Source of the DNA: CADCTM01 sp049671305
GTDB taxonomy: Bacteria > Cyanobacteriota > Cyanobacteriia > Cyanobacteriales > Coleofasciculaceae
DNA: 52,878 bases
Direction of reading: 5' to 3'
Assembly (NCBI GenBank): GCA_049671305.1
Contig: JBATUR010000080.1
Span: 1-52,878 of the forward strand
Below the pieces are notes generated by a model that had not been told where the DNA came from, did not search any database, and saw nothing but the letters and a program-made list of their open reading frames with translations. Made by a program: the position numbers and the translations under genes. The stretch's first letter is position 1; each line of letters starts with the position of its first letter. This document shows, piece by piece, positions 34,392 through 44,320 of this stretch.

Positions 34392-34901
34392 GCCATAACT
34401 AGTCTGGGAAAGCGATCAGTCTCTTTTATCAAAGCTGATAGATGGTGAGAATGTCTATCTCTTACAGTATTAATTATCCAAAGCGATCGCACCCTCTTCC
34501 TCAAAGCCCATTCCCCAAAGCTGAAGCTGTAGGAAAAGCGATCGCCTTAACTAATGCTTTGTGCGCCTTTCCCTTTTTCCTTATACAAATTCATGTCACT
34601 GCCACTAAATATCTGAGAGGCAAAATACTGTGGTGGACAAAATGTTTGGCTTAATAATTGTGGTTGCAAATCATGGAATTCGTCAGGCTTCCCAGGTTCC
34701 TCTGGATCTTCACTTGGTAAATCAATCGTACATTGTCGGTAGCGTTTCTCTTGGCGACAAAAGCGGATCACTTTGAGGAACAGGATACTGATAAGGAAAC
34801 ATAAATTCTAAAGAAATGCTGACTTAATGCTAGCAAGACCAGTCACTACTTAAATTTGCCTAATTATTCCCCACAACCGAGAAAGCTGCTAAAGTTTTCG
34901 G
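34392..34901. other. Intergenic region between helicase and csaB
   Basis: About 500 bp between divergent operons. It contains two HIP1 sites and one weak small frame, listed separately. No hairpin or RNA gene is recognised. Confidence 0.4.
34547..34771 (-). CDS. Possible small protein
   Basis: A 74-codon frame from GTG 34771. The open frame continues upstream with a hydrophobic run (FLISILFLK), as in a one-helix membrane protein, but no ATG is available there. The tail is rich in Glu/Pro/Asp with KRYRQC. No family is recognised and no ribosome-binding site is convincing. It may be chance. Confidence 0.25.
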   Translation of the reverse strand: MIRFCRQEKRYRQCTIDLPSEDPEEPGKPDEFHDLQPQLLSQTFCPPQYFASQIFSGSDMNLYKEKGKGAQSIS

Positions 34902-35954
34902 ATGAGGCAAATTCGGGCAGTTTTATGTGGATATTATGGGCAAGGCAATGGTGGCGATGAGGCATTGCTGGCAACGCTATTGCAAATGTTACCGAAGTAT
35001 GTAAAACCAATCGTACTTTCTGGGTCACCAGAAGAAACTCAAAAGTGTTATGGCGTGGAAAGTTATAACCGCAAATCAGCCTTTCAAGTCCTCAAAGTGA
35101 TCCGTAACTCAGATGTTTTCATTTGGGGCGGTGGTAGTTTAATCCAAGATGCTACTAGTGCCTTAAGTCCCCTTTACTATGCCGGCTTAATGGGATTAGC
35201 GCAGCAGATGAACTTAAAAACAATCGCCTGGGCACAGGGTATTGGACCTTTAAAGCGCGAATTTACCCGTGAGGTAGCGCGGCGGTCATTTGCTGGTTGT
35301 ACGGCTGTCAGTGTGCGAGATGGCGGCAGTGCGGAACTTCTTTCAAATTGGCAAATCCCTTTTAGGCTTGCTCCTGATCCAGTTTGGGCGCTAGACTCAA
35401 AGCCAGTTAAGGGTTTGTGGGACTTGCCAGCGCCACGAGTTGCCGTAACATTGCGATCGCATCCCAGCCTCACCCCCCAACGCCTCAGCCACCTCACCCA
35501 AGCTTTAATCAGCTTCCAACAAGCCACACAAACCTGCATTCTCCTAGTACCATTCCAAGAGCAAGACCTTAGCATTGCTCAAACCATTGCCACCAAATTA
35601 ACTGGAGTACATCAGATTTTACAGCTCAAAGACCCCAGAGAATTAAAAGGATTATTCCAAGGCGTACAAATGGCAATTGGAATGCGTTATCACAGTTTAG
35701 TCATGGCAGCAGCCGCCGAATGTCAATGTTTTGCCCTCAGTTATGACCCAAAAATCAGCAAACTGATCAACGAATTGGACATACCAGGATGGGAATTAGC
35801 CCAACTACCCGACGACCCCAACTTGATTTGTCAAACTTGGCTGGAATATTATGCAAATGGCGACCCCCTAACCAATAACCAAATTCAATCTCTCACCGAC
35901 CGCGCCTTAATGCATCAGGATTTATTAACCGAAACTTTAGCAAATCCGAGCTGA
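34902..35954 (+). CDS. csaB: Polysaccharide pyruvyl transferase CsaB
   Basis: A 350-residue enzyme that adds pyruvate ketals to cell-wall-linked polysaccharide. In Gram-positives this anchors SLH-domain surface proteins; cyanobacteria have homologs. Motifs: CGYYGQGNGGDEALL, WGGGSLIQDATS, AQGIGPL, SVRDGGSAELL, and a C-terminal GMRYHSLVMAA. Monocistronic; start ATG at 34902. Confidence 0.92.
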   Translation: MRQIRAVLCGYYGQGNGGDEALLATLLQMLPKYVKPIVLSGSPEETQKCYGVESYNRKSAFQVLKVIRNSDVFIWGGGSLIQDATSALSPLYYAGLMGLAQQMNLKTIAWAQGIGPLKREFTREVARRSFAGCTAVSVRDGGSAELLSNWQIPFRLAPDPVWALDSKPVKGLWDLPAPRVAVTLRSHPSLTPQRLSHLTQALISFQQATQTCILLVPFQEQDLSIAQTIATKLTGVHQILQLKDPRELKGLFQGVQMAIGMRYHSLVMAAAAECQCFALSYDPKISKLINELDIPGWELAQLPDDPNLICQTWLEYYANGDPLTNNQIQSLTDRALMHQDLLTETLANPS

Positions 35955-36228
35955 GTTACCGTAAAAACAGTTTAATAGAACCGATTAAACTTAAAATTTG
36001 TGCAATGAAAGAGAATTTTATCGATTATTTTGTATGGAGGCGGTGAGGTGATTCAAAAATAGCTGTAGCTATCAAGTCAGGGCACATTGAACCAAAACTT
36101 GTTACATCGATTGAACTTGGGCGTAGCATTTAACCGCAAGTGGCTAGCAAAATTGGCGCCACCAAGCGCCTTAATTGTGTCCCAAACTTGCCCAAACCGT
36201 GGAATTGTGAACCTTTTGATGAAGCGCT

Positions 36229-37614
36229 ATGAGTGAAGCTGACCAACCTAATAACCAAACCCAAACCGAAACGACTGACGACAGTGCGTTAGAGTCGTCT
36301 GAGGTAAAACCAACAGTTGAGCATCTGCAAATTGTCAAATTCTCAGAAATACCCGACCTAAAGCCTCCTGTCCAACCCTGGAAGCCTCTCCAAACCGACG
36401 AGTCAGACCAGGCGGCGGCATTCTTAATAACTGATCAAACCGATGATAGTGCGGCTGAAACTAGCGATGATTCTGGGCAAAAAGCCAGCCAGGACGCTGA
36501 TTGGTTTGCCTTAGCTCAAAAAATGCGTCAGCGTAATCGTAGCTTGTTGGAGCAAGTAAATCAGCTCAAAGGCGCACTAAAACAACAGCAAGAAATCTTA
36601 AATTCCGAACAAACGCGATCGCAACAGCAAGAAACTCTCCTCGCTCAACAAACCGAAGAATTCAACACTCTCCACGAACAATTAGCCCGCCTCTTTAATG
36701 CCCTAGAATCTTCCCACCAAGCCTCTGTACGTCAACAAATCCTCATCGAAACCCTCTCAGAGCAATTACAAAGCGGTCAAGAACGCATTGCCCAACTTGA
36801 GCGAGAATGCTCCTATACCCAACAGCGCTACAACGAACAATCTCACCAACTCCTACAAGCTGCCAACACCTGTCGTGACCTTAGATCACGTCTACAAAGG
36901 CAACAACAGCAAACTCTGCAATTTAAAGCCGCATTAGAAAAGTCGCTGGAAATGCCCAAAGCCAACGACACCCAGCCCCAACCTCCTCAGCGTGGCTTTG
37001 TCCCCAAAGCACAACCCATTCAAGCTTGGTCAGCCCAACCTGATTTGAGCGAAGAACCCTCATTTGATAGCATTTGGCAGCACCCTGTCCGCCTCCAGCC
37101 TCCCCTACCACCTATACAATTTTCCAAAACTGAACCATTTGTTGTGAAACGCCCGGAGGAACCAGATTTTTCTGCCGTGTCTGAAACCTCTAACTTTGCC
37201 CCAAGCACCTCCGTGCCTCCCAACTTAGTTATAGTCTCTGACGAAACCACAAACACCGAACTGGAACTAGAATCTCAGCTTCTTGCCGAAATGTCTTCTT
37301 TGGCAGAAGCGGCTGGCTTAACCACCGAAACCCCCACCGAAGAGCAGCTAGAGGTATTTGAAGAACCCTCACTGCACAGTATCAACGCCCAAGAGACGCT
37401 TTTACCAGAAGAAATTAGAGTACTTGAAGAGTCAGAGCAATTTTTGGACGATGAATGGGGAGATTCAACTAGCAATGCGCCAACTGAACCAGAGGTAGTT
37501 CTCCCCCAGTCCAATTGGCCCTCGCCGGTGCTTTACCCTCTACGTCCACCGAAAAAGCGTAAGTCTTTAGCGGCGATTGAATTACCCAGTTTTCCGCGTT
37601 TTAATCCTACTTAA
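36229..37614 (+). CDS. Coiled-coil protein with disordered flanks
   Basis: A 461-residue protein without signal peptide or membrane segment. Residues about 95-240 form a long Gln/Glu-rich coiled coil (MRQRNRSLLEQVNQLKGALK onward). Both flanks are Pro/Glu/Ser/Thr-rich and probably disordered. The last residues are basic and Pro-rich (PLRPPKKRKSL). No known domain. It may be a scaffold; its stop codon overlaps that of the convergent cyclase-like gene (TTAA at 37611-37614). Confidence 0.75.
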   Translation: MSEADQPNNQTQTETTDDSALESSEVKPTVEHLQIVKFSEIPDLKPPVQPWKPLQTDESDQAAAFLITDQTDDSAAETSDDSGQKASQDADWFALAQKMRQRNRSLLEQVNQLKGALKQQQEILNSEQTRSQQQETLLAQQTEEFNTLHEQLARLFNALESSHQASVRQQILIETLSEQLQSGQERIAQLERECSYTQQRYNEQSHQLLQAANTCRDLRSRLQRQQQQTLQFKAALEKSLEMPKANDTQPQPPQRGFVPKAQPIQAWSAQPDLSEEPSFDSIWQHPVRLQPPLPPIQFSKTEPFVVKRPEEPDFSAVSETSNFAPSTSVPPNLVIVSDETTNTELELESQLLAEMSSLAEAAGLTTETPTEEQLEVFEEPSLHSINAQETLLPEEIRVLEESEQFLDDEWGDSTSNAPTEPEVVLPQSNWPSPVLYPLRPPKKRKSLAAIELPSFPRFNPT

Positions 37615-39710
37615 CTTTTGGTTAAATTGGGGCGGGGTAATTCCTGGATAACTACAGCTTCCTCGTCGCGTCTGGTTTCAGGACGCCCCATGCCAGCCGT
37701 CAGGGCATAACTTTGAGCCAACAGGCGCAACCAAAGGGCTGGATTTTGGTTTTCCAAGCGTGGCTTTAAACTGCGTACAAAAGCCGGAAACCAACCCCTA
37801 AGTAGCCAGCTTGCGATCGCATTTCCTGTAAAACTTAAGTACGACCCCACCCAACGCAGGAAATCTTTTGCCCCCGCCATTTCCCAAATCCAAGGAATAA
37901 GTGCCGGGTTTCTTGATGCGGCTTTGAGGGCGAGTCGGTTGAAGGTTAACCAACTTACACGGTCTTTGATAAAGTTATCGGCAACTGCTAGTGGTTCGTC
38001 TGCAAGTAGCCCAAAAAAGGTATTCAGCATTGAGTTTACCCGCTGTGGTGGCAGGTGACGCCCAGTTGGCACCATCATGCCTTTGGAAAATAACCAGGTG
38101 ACGGAAACGTTGCTTTGATAAGCACGAATTTGATTTAAATCTTTGGCACTTAGCAAGTTATGCCGCAAGGCTGTATCCAAAAGGTCTGTTAGACGATGTA
38201 AGTTACGGATTAGAGAGCCGAAACCGGTGAAGACTAAGGGAGATTGTAGAGAGGCAGCATCACCAACGGCGATGAGTCGGTCAAATGCCACAATGCGATC
38301 GCGACTTCCCACACTAAAATGACCCGGAATATAGCCAAATGTCGGCTTTTTCCAAACTAGTTTTTCCAAATCACAGCGTCGGTATTCTGGCAAGATTGTG
38401 AAAAAATCTTCATACATCTCTAACAATGAGCCGGGATTCTGAGAATTAACCTGATGGTAATGAAACAAATAAACCGTTACTTCTTCACCAGCACCGGGAA
38501 ATAATTCCCAAATCAACTGCCGCCCCCGTGATATATCCCCATGACTATAAAGCACATCACCATAGTCGTTATCCCACACCCCAGGCTCGAAACCTTTGCT
38601 AATTGTCGCCCCAACCGTGGGACAAACACTATCAAAAGCCCGACTACCATTGAGTTGCCAAGCAATTGGTGAAGCGGTTCCCATTGCATCTACCAACAGA
38701 CGCCCTGTGACTTGTTTTTCGGTTTGAGTAGGTAAATGTTCCACTTCTACTACAACTTGATTTGGCTGAATATCTGCCCGCATAAATTGGGTTTCATCCC
38801 AAATTTCGCCGCCTGCCCGTTTTAGCTTTTGTCCACACAGATGTAACAATTTTTCATGATCGACGCAGATATTAAGTACTGTGGGTGTATGCAAAACTGC
38901 AGATCTCAGCTTTGGTGGGTTATTGCCATCAAAGAATTTATTGAAGCCATCAATGTATTCACGAGCAATCAGGTTTTCAAATTCAGCCGGGGTAAATAAG
39001 CCCAAATCAATCAAGCTTTGGAATTCATCACGAGAAATATTCCATTCTCGGTTCATCCTACCGAAGGGTAAGCGCTCAATTAATAAGACGCGATAGCCTA
39101 GTTGTGCCATGACGGCGGCATGGATGACGCCTAATGCACCACCAACATAAATTAAGTCATATTCTGGCGGGTTAGAGTTTGCACTCTCAGGTGTTTGAAA
39201 GATTACCTGTTTGGGCAGTTGCGGGTTACGAACTCCTTGACGCCACTGCTTTTCCCACCAGTAGACGCGGTTGAGATCATATTCACCATTGGGCATTTTT
39301 TGGAAGTAATGCACTGTTTGGGGATAATGGGGTGCTAATGCCTCGAAGATTGATTGTTGAGATAAGTCAATTTTTGGGGGTTCGGGGTAGTGATAGGGAA
39401 ATTGATTTCTGAGAGCTTGTTCAAGCTGTTGTAAAGTTTTTCGTTCACCCGGAAGTGTTGTATCATTCCAGCGAAAGGCTTTTAGGTAAGTAGTCCGTTG
39501 TACAGACCAAACAAAAACTGAGATTTCCGGAATTGGTGTTTCATTGGTTGTAGGGTTGTGATTGCTGGTGTTTGATGTTTTAAATTGCAGCAAGATACCA
39601 TCCGGGGTGAGCAGTTTTTCTCCTAGCTCAGGCTCCCACTGTTGCTGTAACCAGGTGCGGACGTTGCTGAAATCTGGAGTAGGTATTTCTGCGTAGAAAA
39701 TCTCTTTCAT
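37611..39710 (-). CDS. CruA/CruP-type FAD-dependent lycopene cyclase family protein
   Basis: A 699-residue flavoprotein. The FAD Rossmann motif YDLIYVGGALGVIHAA is near residue 185. Then follow RMNREWNISRDEF, VDAMGTASPIAWQL and an FAD-contact motif AVGDAASLQSPLVFTGFGSL. These are typical of CruA and CruP. CruA cyclises lycopene to beta/gamma-carotene in green sulfur bacteria and some cyanobacteria; CruP limits carotenoid epoxide formation in plants. The ~180-residue N-terminal extension and long C-terminal tail favour CruA, but I cannot separate the two with certainty. Confidence 0.82.
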   Translation of the reverse strand: MKEIFYAEIPTPDFSNVRTWLQQQWEPELGEKLLTPDGILLQFKTSNTSNHNPTTNETPIPEISVFVWSVQRTTYLKAFRWNDTTLPGERKTLQQLEQALRNQFPYHYPEPPKIDLSQQSIFEALAPHYPQTVHYFQKMPNGEYDLNRVYWWEKQWRQGVRNPQLPKQVIFQTPESANSNPPEYDLIYVGGALGVIHAAVMAQLGYRVLLIERLPFGRMNREWNISRDEFQSLIDLGLFTPAEFENLIAREYIDGFNKFFDGNNPPKLRSAVLHTPTVLNICVDHEKLLHLCGQKLKRAGGEIWDETQFMRADIQPNQVVVEVEHLPTQTEKQVTGRLLVDAMGTASPIAWQLNGSRAFDSVCPTVGATISKGFEPGVWDNDYGDVLYSHGDISRGRQLIWELFPGAGEEVTVYLFHYHQVNSQNPGSLLEMYEDFFTILPEYRRCDLEKLVWKKPTFGYIPGHFSVGSRDRIVAFDRLIAVGDAASLQSPLVFTGFGSLIRNLHRLTDLLDTALRHNLLSAKDLNQIRAYQSNVSVTWLFSKGMMVPTGRHLPPQRVNSMLNTFFGLLADEPLAVADNFIKDRVSWLTFNRLALKAASRNPALIPWIWEMAGAKDFLRWVGSYLSFTGNAIASWLLRGWFPAFVRSLKPRLENQNPALWLRLLAQSYALTAGMGRPETRRDEEAVVIQELPRPNLTKS

Positions 39711-39868
39711 CTTGGTGTTCTCGTTAACTCATTAACTATTAAGAAAGACGGAGGTCACAAATGGGCAAAATACGTTAAGCTTCCGGATACCGATTTGTTT
39801 AAGAATAGAAAAAAAACTTTACACTTTCCTCATATTGATAACCTAATGGGTGCTTTTGTTAACTAGCC

Positions 39869-40117
39869 ATGAATTATCCCATCCCAGCTAACCCTCAAGA
39901 AATTGTCGCTCTGCATCAAAAGCCGATTGATGAAGAATTGGTAGCAGCAGCGATCGCCGGTGTGATTCAAATTGCCCGACAAGCAGGACAGTCTCTAGAC
40001 GATTTAACCGCAGAAGTGCTAGCGGAAGATGGTTTACTCGATCAAGCCCAAAGACGTTGGCTCAGTGACCTTGTGGCGCAAACCTGGAAGAGTTTGCCGC
40101 CCATCACCAGGTCTTAG
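39869..40117 (+). CDS. Small conserved hypothetical protein
   Basis: An 82-residue acidic, helical protein (EELVAAAIAGVIQIARQAGQ and LDQAQRRWLSDLVAQTWK). No signal peptide or cysteine. Codon use and a HIP1 site within it suit a real gene. I do not recognise its family. Divergent from the cyclase-like gene. Confidence 0.6.
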   Translation: MNYPIPANPQEIVALHQKPIDEELVAAAIAGVIQIARQAGQSLDDLTAEVLAEDGLLDQAQRRWLSDLVAQTWKSLPPITRS

Positions 40118-40542
40118 ATAATGCCGTTGGGTAGATAATTGATTTTTACTTGGCATGGCTCTACTCTGGTATGCAAGGATCTTTGTCTGGGCTCGATGAT
40201 TGCCTTGAAGGAAGTCAGCGCCACCTGCCATAAGCTTTTTACATCAAGAAATGTTAACTTTTGTTGACAAGGTTTTACCAAATCTCAGACAGCACAAGCA
40301 CAGGGGCAAGTGTAGCCCAAAATATACTGTAATGCCTTGCTTTCTCAAAATTAGGCGATATCAAAAAGCGCTCTTTCCTACAGCTTAAGGCTAATAGCAG
40401 ATACGTTTAACTAGCTTGAGTCAACAACGACGTGTTTTAATAAATCCTATCTAACCTTGACCGCCACAAAAATCATTCTTGTGGACGAAACACGGCAATT
40501 TTTGAGCACCGTTGACTTCATTTACCCCTAATTCGCATCCTG
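40118..40542. other. Intergenic region
   Basis: About 425 bp without a convincing gene or hairpin. It probably contains the promoter of the KilA-N gene. Confidence 0.4.
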
Positions 40543-41217
40543 ATGAACAAAACAGCCCCAACGCTGACAGCGATTAAATCAACCCGACGAAAATCGGGTC
40601 ATCCTCAAGAATGTAAGCAGTTGGAACTGTTTGAGTGGACAATTAACGATCCAGCCTTAGAAGCTCATAATATTCACGTTAGCCAGGTACGCCGCCGCAA
40701 TGGACTAATTAGCCTCACAGATATGTGGCGAGTTTCCGGAAGTCCCAAAAATCGTACTCCCCCGCGTTGGATTCGGCAAGAGCAAGTTCAAGTTTTGATA
40801 AAAGCCTTATATAGCCAGCGCCAGGAAGAAATTACCTTTGCTAAACGCGGCAAAAATGGTGGCACATTTGCCGTCGATGAGTTGGCATTTAAATACTGGG
40901 AATATCTAAACTCTAGGCATCGTGTCCGCTTAACTGAAAAATCTGTACAAGCACGACTCGCAAAAACTCTCAAAAAAGTCAAGCGTGAAGTAGTAACTTT
41001 AGCAGGAAATATTGACCTTTTAACTGAGCAAGAATTGATTGAAGTTAAGTCAATTAAAAGTTGGAAATGTGCTGTTGGGCAAGTTTTAATTTACGGGCAA
41101 TCTTATCCAACTCATCGCAAGCGCATTCACTTATTTGGTGAAGCTTCACGGGAATTTCTTAGTATGATTCGTTCTTCCTGTGCGCCGTTAGAAATTGATG
41201 TAACTTGGGAAGATTAG
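40543..41217 (+). CDS. KilA-N domain protein with PD-(D/E)XK nuclease-like tail
   Basis: A 224-residue protein. Residues 53-124 match the KilA-N DNA-binding domain of phages and large DNA viruses: NGLISLTDMWR, PRWIRQEQVQVLIKAL and GGTFAVDELAFKYWEYLN. Residues about 130-200 contain D158 and E167-V-K169 followed by W174 and GQ180 (IDLLTEQELIEVKSIKSWK, AVGQVLIYG), the spacing of a PD-(D/E)XK endonuclease active site. Both features are typical of viral proteins. It stands alone, with no phage genes nearby. Function is inferred: a DNA-binding nuclease, possibly domesticated. Confidence 0.78.
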   Translation: MNKTAPTLTAIKSTRRKSGHPQECKQLELFEWTINDPALEAHNIHVSQVRRRNGLISLTDMWRVSGSPKNRTPPRWIRQEQVQVLIKALYSQRQEEITFAKRGKNGGTFAVDELAFKYWEYLNSRHRVRLTEKSVQARLAKTLKKVKREVVTLAGNIDLLTEQELIEVKSIKSWKCAVGQVLIYGQSYPTHRKRIHLFGEASREFLSMIRSSCAPLEIDVTWED

Positions 41218-41359
41218 TAATTTTTGACAATTGGGGGATGCAAGAAACACTCTTGATTTATTCATCCCTCATCCTTAACTTTATCTTGATTGAATCAGTT
41301 ATTTACCCACTAATAACTCGATTTAACCTCAACTAATTGCACCAGTTTCTGTCCTCAAC

Positions 41360-43033
41360 TTAGGAATTAGATAGAGCGAGTTTCCAGGCTTGGTCTAAAA
41401 TTTCAGTAGCTTTATTTTGATTGGCAATTCGATCAATTTTGATGTATTGTGCGGCAATCATCATCAAGTCTCTGCTGCTCTGAATTTGTTGAGCAAGCTG
41501 TAGCGCTTGTTCCAATTGTCCCTGTTTAGCAAAGGATTGAGCGATCGCAGATATTACACAATTTTTACACATAGACTGACGAGAAATCTCTTCTGCTGTG
41601 AGCGATTCAGCAATTTGTAGTGCTTGTGCGGGTTTCCCAGCATCAGCCAAAGCCATTGCCATCTGTGGTGTATTGTATATTTTCTCTTGTTTGGCAAGTT
41701 CTAGAGCTTGATCATACCGCTTGGTTTTCAGCAAATAAGCAACAATATTGTTTAATGTCCCCTCTTTTTTCGTTGTTCTTTCCATCTCATTTGTCGTTGT
41801 TCCTAAAGCCAGCTCATTTACCGTTGTTAAAGACCGCGCGATGGTTATTGCTTGGGATAGATTGCCAGTTTTAGCATATTCAAGAGCGATCGCTCCTAAC
41901 ACCTGCTCACGCTCATCCACGCTCGTAATTCGACGAGCCCAATCCTCTGCCATCTTTACTTGACCGATTTCAGTATATGCTCGTGCAATCATCGCCGATG
42001 CTCGATCACGATCCATCGATGGCAGGGACTCTGCTGCTGTTTGAGCATTCATCAACAACGTCTTAGCTTGCTCAGGCTGTCCTGCGGCGGTATATTGAGT
42101 TGCAAATTGGGTCAGATTTAGTATTTTCGATGTAGAATTTGCTGCTGGCAGCGCTTGAATTTCTGGTAAGACTTGATTAAGCAGAGCGATCGCTTGTGCC
42201 TTCTCGCCCGTGGCAACTAGCATTTTACTCAAACTCAAAGTTTGGATCACCCTTATAGAGAGATCATTTTCTAATGATGCTTTGTCTTGCGAGTTGAATG
42301 ATTCCTGAATTTGCTTAATCACAGGAGGCAAGAGCTCTGGGTATCCCCCCTCACTGAGTGGAAAGCCAATCGACATTAACATATGCCTCCGCGTTATAAA
42401 TTCGGGAAGGCGTTGGGATTGAGCAATTTCTATGGCACGCCTAATAATCTCCCTTGCTTTTTCGGGTTGTTTATTCTGCCAATAAATGCCAGCAATTTCT
42501 GCCATTTGCATCGGACGAGTGAAATTATCCACGCCATCAATGATCGAGAGAACAAAATTGTCATAACCTTCTGCAGCGTATCCTTTAGCTCTGCTGAGTA
42601 AAGATTCTTGGGGCAGGGTACCACTGGTGCAAAGGGCAAGCGTTTGCTCACGGGCAATTTGGAAGGCTCTCGTCAGCAGTTTTTGCCCCTTAGCCTCCTC
42701 TCCTGCCAGGATATAGCCATTAGCAACTTGCATTAAGGGAGTAGCTTTATAGCAATCAACTTCAATTTTTTCAGTGAGAGCTAATGCTTGATCAAGAACT
42801 TTCAGCGCTGAGGCAGAGCGTTGTGCTGCTGCATACTGGAAGGCAATATCAGTTATTGAGCGAGCTTTGCTGATTAATTCTAGCTGTTGATTGCTAACTA
42901 CGACGATATTATTCTGTTGACTCTGCTGTTGTTCTTGTGCAATTCCTGGCTTTGCCCAATTGAGAACAAGCAAGGGAGTCACAACAGTGAATAGGGTGGT
43001 GAGTACTATGCCTCGTTTTATAGTGAAATGCAT
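41360..43033 (-). CDS. Secreted TPR-like repeat protein
   Basis: A 557-residue protein with N-terminal signal peptide (LTTLFTVVTPLLVLNWAKPGIAQE). The rest is helical, ~35-residue repeats such as AGEEAKGQKLLTRAFQIA and YAKTGNLSQAITIARSL, of TPR/SEL1-like type. A single CKNC motif lies near residue 488. Probably periplasmic. No enzymatic domain is seen. Flanked by intergenic gaps on both sides. Confidence 0.78.
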   Translation of the reverse strand: MHFTIKRGIVLTTLFTVVTPLLVLNWAKPGIAQEQQQSQQNNIVVVSNQQLELISKARSITDIAFQYAAAQRSASALKVLDQALALTEKIEVDCYKATPLMQVANGYILAGEEAKGQKLLTRAFQIAREQTLALCTSGTLPQESLLSRAKGYAAEGYDNFVLSIIDGVDNFTRPMQMAEIAGIYWQNKQPEKAREIIRRAIEIAQSQRLPEFITRRHMLMSIGFPLSEGGYPELLPPVIKQIQESFNSQDKASLENDLSIRVIQTLSLSKMLVATGEKAQAIALLNQVLPEIQALPAANSTSKILNLTQFATQYTAAGQPEQAKTLLMNAQTAAESLPSMDRDRASAMIARAYTEIGQVKMAEDWARRITSVDEREQVLGAIALEYAKTGNLSQAITIARSLTTVNELALGTTTNEMERTTKKEGTLNNIVAYLLKTKRYDQALELAKQEKIYNTPQMAMALADAGKPAQALQIAESLTAEEISRQSMCKNCVISAIAQSFAKQGQLEQALQLAQQIQSSRDLMMIAAQYIKIDRIANQNKATEILDQAWKLALSNS

Positions 43034-43417
43034 TTGCTTTTTCCTGATTCTTGAGAGAGGCGCTTGCCAAGACTAAGCTAATTGATTGATCCGGCGGAAC
43101 CCTCAACAGCTTTGAGAAGTTAGAGTATCGTCTCTATAAATATGATTGTGACAGATTGGCACTGATGGTATTTAGTTAGAGGGTAGAGAATAACAAAATT
43201 TATTTATTTCTTCACTTAAACTTCATAGACTTTTTGGGCAAATTACGCTTTAGCTTAGATTGCTTAAAAAGTACTTACTCACTTCTTAGTCTGTCCTCAC
43301 CAAAGCTTCAGCGGCAGACGAGAATATGGTTATCCAATAGTTTTTAGACTTAAGTTAATAATAAATAAGCTGGGCAATGCCCAGCTTACGCAAGTAACAA
43401 GAACTTGATGTTATGCT
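43034..43417. other. Intergenic region
   Basis: No gene is seen. Its left part must hold the promoter of the TPR gene; a strong hairpin near the right end is listed separately. Confidence 0.45.
43366..43388. terminator. Hairpin downstream of the winged-helix membrane gene
   Basis: TAAGCTGGGC and GCCCAGCTTA pair perfectly over 10 bp around AAT. On the minus strand it lies 30 bp past a stop codon and is followed by TTATTTATTATT, so it fits a terminator. Confidence 0.75.
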
Positions 43418-44320
43418 TCATTTTTCCATAGGTAAAAACTCCTTAGTTGTGGATGAATATTCCCAGGCAATACCTTCTGGATCTCGGCTTTGACTCCATT
43501 CTGAAAAATCAGCATCAGATTTGCGCTTACCAACGGTACTAGAGTGAACATCAAGCCGTTTAGCAAGTTCAGCTTGGATCAGCGCCTGAGAGTCGGGTTG
43601 CCGCTCTGAGTGCTGCCACAAGTCATCGTCGGGATCTTCATCTGGTAAGGCAGTTGGTAGTGGATCTAATTGAGGCATCGGTTCAAGATTCGATGCTATT
43701 TCAGTAGTTGAGTTGGAGTCAGAAGCGCTATCTGAGGCATCACTAGGGCTATCAGTTGAGGTTTCCGGCGGTTTGGGGGATTCCAGGCGTGGGGCATCAC
43801 TAGGGCTATCAGATGGGGTTTCCGGCGGTTTGGGGGATTCGAGCAACCCTTGAGCGGTGGTATTCAAATCACCTTCTAAATCAAGCAAAGGCTCACTCTC
43901 ATCAAAGATGCTACCCAAAGCGCTAGCGGTCAGGAAATAATATACTGTCCCCTTATCTTCATAGACTTGACGCCTTGCGCCAAATTCCTCAACTTTTTTC
44001 TCCAGATAGCGTCGTGCATCTGATCCTGTTAAATTAGCCTTAATTGATAAATCGAGTGGCGTCAGGCAACCCTGATTTTCTTTAATCAACTGGTTAAAGT
44101 AAGGATTAACCTTTTGACTCCACCGCTTCCATTGATACTGCTGCCAAAGCTTAAAGATAATGCTGAAAATAAGCAGCCCCAACAAAACGGGCCAAGCCTT
44201 GAACACCAAGACAATTAAAAACGCGATCGGGATGATCAGAACAAGAAGAGAAGAGGGACTGCTATCGATTACTTTTCCGGTCATGTCGAGAATGAGGGAA
44301 TTGACTTCATGGCGAACCAT
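43418..44320 (-). CDS. Membrane-anchored hypothetical protein with C-terminal HTH-like segment
   Basis: A 300-residue protein. One or two hydrophobic segments lie at residues 25-62 (LLVLIIPIAFLIVLVF, WPVLLGLLIFSIIF). A possible winged helix follows (CLTPLDLSIKANLTGSDARRYLEKKVEEF). A disordered Ser/Pro/Asp linker holds two copies of LESPKPPETxxDSPSDA. The C-terminus has an HTH-like motif ELAKRLDVHSSTVGKRKSD, followed by SEWSQSRDPEGIAWEY. This last motif recurs in cyanobacterial hypotheticals. Function unknown. Confidence 0.7.
   Translation of the reverse strand: MVRHEVNSLILDMTGKVIDSSPSSLLVLIIPIAFLIVLVFKAWPVLLGLLIFSIIFKLWQQYQWKRWSQKVNPYFNQLIKENQGCLTPLDLSIKANLTGSDARRYLEKKVEEFGARRQVYEDKGTVYYFLTASALGSIFDESEPLLDLEGDLNTTAQGLLESPKPPETPSDSPSDAPRLESPKPPETSTDSPSDASDSASDSNSTTEIASNLEPMPQLDPLPTALPDEDPDDDLWQHSERQPDSQALIQAELAKRLDVHSSTVGKRKSDADFSEWSQSRDPEGIAWEYSSTTKEFLPMEK
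43736..43842. repeat. 57-bp tandem duplication in coding sequence
   Basis: Two copies containing GCATCACTAGGGCTATCAG and GTTTCCGGCGGTTTGGGGGA lie 57 bp apart. They encode the duplicated 19-residue LESPKPPET unit. In-frame and recent, judged by high identity. Confidence 0.85.

Noticed and set aside
34442..34654. A 70-codon plus-strand frame upstream of csaB
   Set aside because: It spans HIP1 sites and low-information sequence with no ribosome-binding site or recognisable pattern.
37611..39710. Geranylgeranyl reductase as the identity of the large flavoprotein
   Set aside because: The REWNISRDEF and SLQSPLVFTGFGSL motifs and length point to CruA/CruP rather than the shorter ChlP-type reductases.
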